DNA of 7,436 nt from JBBSDV01 sp038240335 (GTDB lineage: Bacteria; Chloroflexota; Dehalococcoidia; DSTF01; JACRBR01). The notes below the pieces were generated by a model. That model ran no database searches and had not been told where the DNA came from. It saw only the letters and a list, made by a program, of their open reading frames with translations. Shown one piece after another: positions 5,514-7,436 of this stretch. The stretch's first letter is position 1. The number at the start of each line of letters is the position of its first letter. The stretch spans positions 1 through 7,436 of the forward strand of contig JBBSDV010000155.1 in the NCBI GenBank assembly GCA_038240335.1. The letters run 5' to 3'. The position numbers were made by a program, and so were the translations under genes.

Positions 5514-7019
5514 ATGGGAGGCTGGATGCAGCGTGAGATCGATTCGGCGGCGAGAGAGCGAACGATCACGCGTCCCCTCGCGCTGTTGCGATCGCGCGTG
5601 CCGGCGGCCTGGCTGCAGCTCGCGATGCTGTTCGCCGCGCTCGTCGCCGTGCCGCTCGCGCACGGCATCGACAATGATTTCTGGTGGCACCTGCGCACCG
5701 GCGAGTTCATCCTCCATCACGGCATCCCAAAGCACGATCCCTATTCGTGGACGCGCGCCGGACAACCCTGGGTTGCGCACGAATGGCTCGCCGAAGTCTT
5801 CATCTACGTCGCTCAATCAGCGATTGGCTACGCGGCGACGCTGATCATCTTCGGATTCGTGACGGTCGGCGCGCTGATGCTGTCGTACACGCTCGGCCGC
5901 CGCAGCGGCGCCGGAACCAAGCCGCTGGTCGTGCTGATGCTCTTCGCCGTCGTGGTGATGTCGACATTTGTTACCGTGCGCCCGCAGATCTTCAGCTGGC
6001 TGCTGTTCGCCACGTTCCTCTACGTGCTCTCGCGCCACTACGACGGCGCGCGGGCGCCGCTTTGGCTCTTGCCACCGCTGATGGCGGTCTGGGTGAACCT
6101 GCACCTCGGGTTCTACTTCGGGCTGATGCTCGTCGGTTGCTGGCTCGCCGCCCTCTGCTTCGATGCCGTTCGTGGTCGCGAGGTCTCCTTGCGCCTACCG
6201 TTCCTCATCGCCGCTGCATGCGTCGTGGCGACGTTCGCGAATCCCGTCGGGCCATCGATCCTCGCATATCCGTTTCGCTATCTCTTCCATTCGCAGTTCG
6301 CGAGCGCCCACGTCAACGAATGGCGGCGGCCCGACATCACCATTCCGGCGCACGTGCCCGTCTTCGTCTTCGCGGTGCTGCTCACTCTCGCGCTCGTCAC
6401 CCGGACGCGTCCGCGGCCGTTCCTCTGGCTTGTCTCACTAGCCGTGTTGGTGCTGAGCATGGAGGCGCTCCGAAACGGCCCCTTCGCGGCCATCGTCGCC
6501 GTGCCGGTCGTCGCCGGCGTTGCCTCTCGCAGATGGGAAGCGATGCGCGCCTCCCGCGACTCGTCGCTGCGGGTGCCGCTGCCAGCGGCGCTGGCGCTCG
6601 TCATCGCGATTGCCGCCATGCTCGGCCCGGTGGCGCTCCTCCACGCCGGCAATCCGCTTTCGATCGGCGCGCCGACGCAGGCCGGCTTTCCGGAAACCGA
6701 GGCCGCGTACGTTCGCGGGCATCATCCCGGCGCCGGTCTGTACAACGGCTACAACGAAGGCGGCTATCTGATCGACGCGCTCTACCCCGACGTGCCCGTG
6801 TTCGTCGACGGGCGAACTGACTTCTACGGCGATAAATTGCTCAACGACTATCTCGACATCTACAAGGCGCACGATGGCTGGCAGTCCTTGCTCGACTCGT
6901 ACGGGGTGCAGGTCGTGATGGTTCGCGAGAACGCAGAACTCGCCACGGCACTACGCACGGACGCCGCCTGGCGCCTCGAGTTCACCGGTCCTATCGAAGT
7001 CGTGTACGTGCGAAACTAG
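5514..7019 (+). CDS. Polytopic membrane protein, GT-C glycosyltransferase-like, function unknown
   Basis: A 501-residue integral membrane protein with about 11 hydrophobic segments (roughly 31-50, 104-124, 137-154, 158-173, 182-196, 200-216, 228-243, 281-296, 303-317, 320-336, 356-376). A first extracytoplasmic loop carries NDFWWHLRTGEFIL (54-67), HDPYSW (74-79) and HEWLAE (89-94). A soluble C-terminal part (from about 380) holds NEGGYLIDALYP (414-425) and VFVDGRTDFYGD (429-440). Acidic residues after the first membrane helix, a many-helix core and a C-terminal soluble domain are the layout of GT-C enzymes, which move sugars from polyprenyl-phosphate donors; that assignment is inference, and substrate and donor are unknown. 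Two in-frame starts compete: ATG 5514 (AGGA 4 nt upstream) and ATG 5526 (GGGAGG 4 nt upstream). It is transcribed away from the pilins, so a role in modifying them is possible but unproven. Confidence 0.88.
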   Translation: MGGWMQREIDSAARERTITRPLALLRSRVPAAWLQLAMLFAALVAVPLAHGIDNDFWWHLRTGEFILHHGIPKHDPYSWTRAGQPWVAHEWLAEVFIYVAQSAIGYAATLIIFGFVTVGALMLSYTLGRRSGAGTKPLVVLMLFAVVVMSTFVTVRPQIFSWLLFATFLYVLSRHYDGARAPLWLLPPLMAVWVNLHLGFYFGLMLVGCWLAALCFDAVRGREVSLRLPFLIAAACVVATFANPVGPSILAYPFRYLFHSQFASAHVNEWRRPDITIPAHVPVFVFAVLLTLALVTRTRPRPFLWLVSLAVLVLSMEALRNGPFAAIVAVPVVAGVASRRWEAMRASRDSSLRVPLPAALALVIAIAAMLGPVALLHAGNPLSIGAPTQAGFPETEAAYVRGHHPGAGLYNGYNEGGYLIDALYPDVPVFVDGRTDFYGDKLLNDYLDIYKAHDGWQSLLDSYGVQVVMVRENAELATALRTDAAWRLEFTGPIEVVYVRN

Positions 7020-7041
7020 CGCAGGCCAGATCGACTGATGG

Positions 7042-7056
7042 CCACAGGTGGCCACA
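7042..7056 (-). repeat. Interspersed repeat copy B
   Basis: The minus-strand reading TGTGGCCACCTGTGG matches 1028-1042 at 14 of 15 positions. It sits 22 nt after the membrane protein stop codon. Locally TGGCCA-cagg-TGGCCA (7039-7054) can fold into a 6-bp hairpin, but no T-tract follows on either strand, so it is a poor terminator. Confidence 0.4.
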
Positions 7057-7069
7057 AGATGAACAGAGC

Positions 7070-7135
7070 GGGCGAAACGCGGTCGCGAGGCGGGGAGGAA
7101 ACTTTCGCCCCGCCGTCTCGCCCGCGGTTCGTTTC
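7070..7135. repeat. Nested inverted repeat downstream of the membrane protein gene
   Basis: GGGCGAAA (7070-7077) pairs perfectly with TTTCGCCC (7103-7110). GGCGGGG (7089-7095) pairs with CCCCGCC (7108-7114) around 12 nt, and this stem can extend through GCGAG (7085-7089) with CTCGC (7117-7121). GAAAC (7074-7078) also matches GTTTC (7131-7135). The pairings compete for the same bases, as in REP/BIME-type or other mobile intergenic palindromes. It may also serve as a transcription end for the membrane protein gene, although no T-tract follows. Confidence 0.45.
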
Positions 7136-7243
7136 CTGCACACGTACCCCGAAGCGTGCCGGGTTGCCGCACAGCGTCGCGGCGACGCCCGCGATGCCGC
7201 GCGCGACGGCGATCTCCTCCGGTTCAGACTCTTTGGACAGCGG

Positions 7244-7263
7244 GGCCATCTGTGGATCGTCGC
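7244..7263. repeat. Interspersed repeat copy C, 20-bp exact match to 1031-1050
   Basis: The 20 bases ggccatctgtggatcgtcgc are identical to those in the serA/CapA gap and in the same orientation. The flanks differ at once on both sides. A 20-bp exact repeat is very unlikely by chance in 7.4 kb. Lying about 6.2 kb apart in two unrelated noncoding contexts, the copies point to a dispersed repeat family. Confidence 0.65.
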
Positions 7264-7304
7264 CCCGTACCGATACCAACAAGCCGCGGCGGCGACCTGT
7301 CATA

Positions 7305-7347
7305 GAGCAGTGATTGTGTCACCTCAAGTGAGCAGTGAATCTGTCAC
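7305..7347. mobile_element. Tandem end-type repeat, possible left end of an insertion sequence
   Basis: Two copies of an 18-bp unit, GAGCAGTGATTGTGTCAC (7305-7322) and GAGCAGTGAATCTGTCAC (7330-7347), match at 16 of 18 positions with a 25-bp period. Each contains the dyad GTGA...TCAC. Spaced subterminal repeats of this kind are known at the ends of IS21-family elements, and the base composition changes here relative to the DNA before it. The transposase gene would lie beyond the right edge, so the assignment is tentative; a pair of regulator-binding sites is the alternative. Confidence 0.35.
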
Positions 7348-7436
7348 TTGGATGTCCGTGTGGAGATGATAGTCTGCGGTTGGGAAAAGGAACGAGGGGC
7401 TTCGGCGCTGGATCGCTGCGGTCCTTTGTTCTTGTC

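Larger units (their letters stand above)
7020..7436. other. 417-nt end region without a convincing gene
   Basis: Open frames exist on both strands (about 7016-7303 minus, 7038-7313 plus), but both cross the repeat and inverted-repeat structures, lack an RBS and have the biased composition of chance frames. The stretch holds two copies of a GTGGCCA-type repeat (7042-7056 and 7244-7263), a nested inverted repeat (7070-7135) and a tandem 25-bp-period repeat (7305-7347). An ATG-started frame from 7367 to the edge encodes MIVCGWEKERG and is too short to judge. Confidence 0.55.

Noticed and set aside
5684..6820. Plus-strand open frame of about 378 codons inside the membrane protein gene
   Set aside because: It is an Arg/Ala-rich shadow in another frame; the overlapping frame has membrane helices and conserved-looking motifs.
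7016..7313. Overlapping open frames on both strands (95 and 91 codons) after the membrane protein
   Set aside because: No RBS, no recognisable domain, and both cross the dispersed repeat and nested inverted repeat. A repeat element explains the sequence better.
7305..7347. CRISPR-like repeat
   Set aside because: Only two imperfect units with a 7-nt spacer, which is far too short for a CRISPR array.

Overview
This is a GC-rich window (stop-free shadow frames are everywhere) from a bacterium. Three tandem Flp-type pilins with a QTLAEYGLIMAVIAVA-type core, a class V aminotransferase beside a long-form SerA, and a polytopic DFWWHL/GGYL membrane protein together suggest Chloroflexota (Dehalococcoidia-like) or a similar high-GC environmental lineage. 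This placement is an inference: no rRNA or other marker gene is present. I see no tRNA, rRNA or CRISPR array.

Positions 1-3927, minus strand: a probable three-gene operon read from right to left. A candidate sigma70-type promoter (3898-3927) precedes a class V PLP aminotransferase (2713-3828, GTG start with a strong RBS). Next come full-length D-3-phosphoglycerate dehydrogenase serA (1061-2647) and a CapA-family lipoprotein (1-1017) that runs off the left edge. The first two could supply the first two steps of phosphorylated serine synthesis, with the aminotransferase taking the SerC role.

Positions 4008-5185, minus strand: three small Flp/type IVb pilin genes (4952-5185, 4635-4862, 4065-4298). 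Each has its own RBS and each is followed 21-30 nt downstream by a terminator-like hairpin. All three keep the prepilin peptidase site G|QTLAEY and a C-terminal cysteine pair. No Tad secretion machinery is in view. The 336-nt gap before the last pilin holds a perfect 10-bp-arm palindrome that looks like an operator.

Positions 5186-5513: a 328-nt divergent intergenic region. It carries a series of hairpins whose wobble pairs fit the plus strand only, ending in a very good plus-strand intrinsic terminator (5373-5395). It is a candidate structured noncoding RNA or leader and is the least explained element of the window.

Positions 5514-7019, plus strand: a 501-residue polytopic membrane protein resembling GT-C-fold glycosyltransferases, function unknown. 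Positions 7020-7436 hold no convincing gene. They contain degenerate copies of a GTGGCCA-type interspersed repeat (one 20-bp stretch is identical to the serA/CapA gap), a nested inverted repeat, and a 25-bp-period tandem repeat that may be the left end of an insertion sequence.
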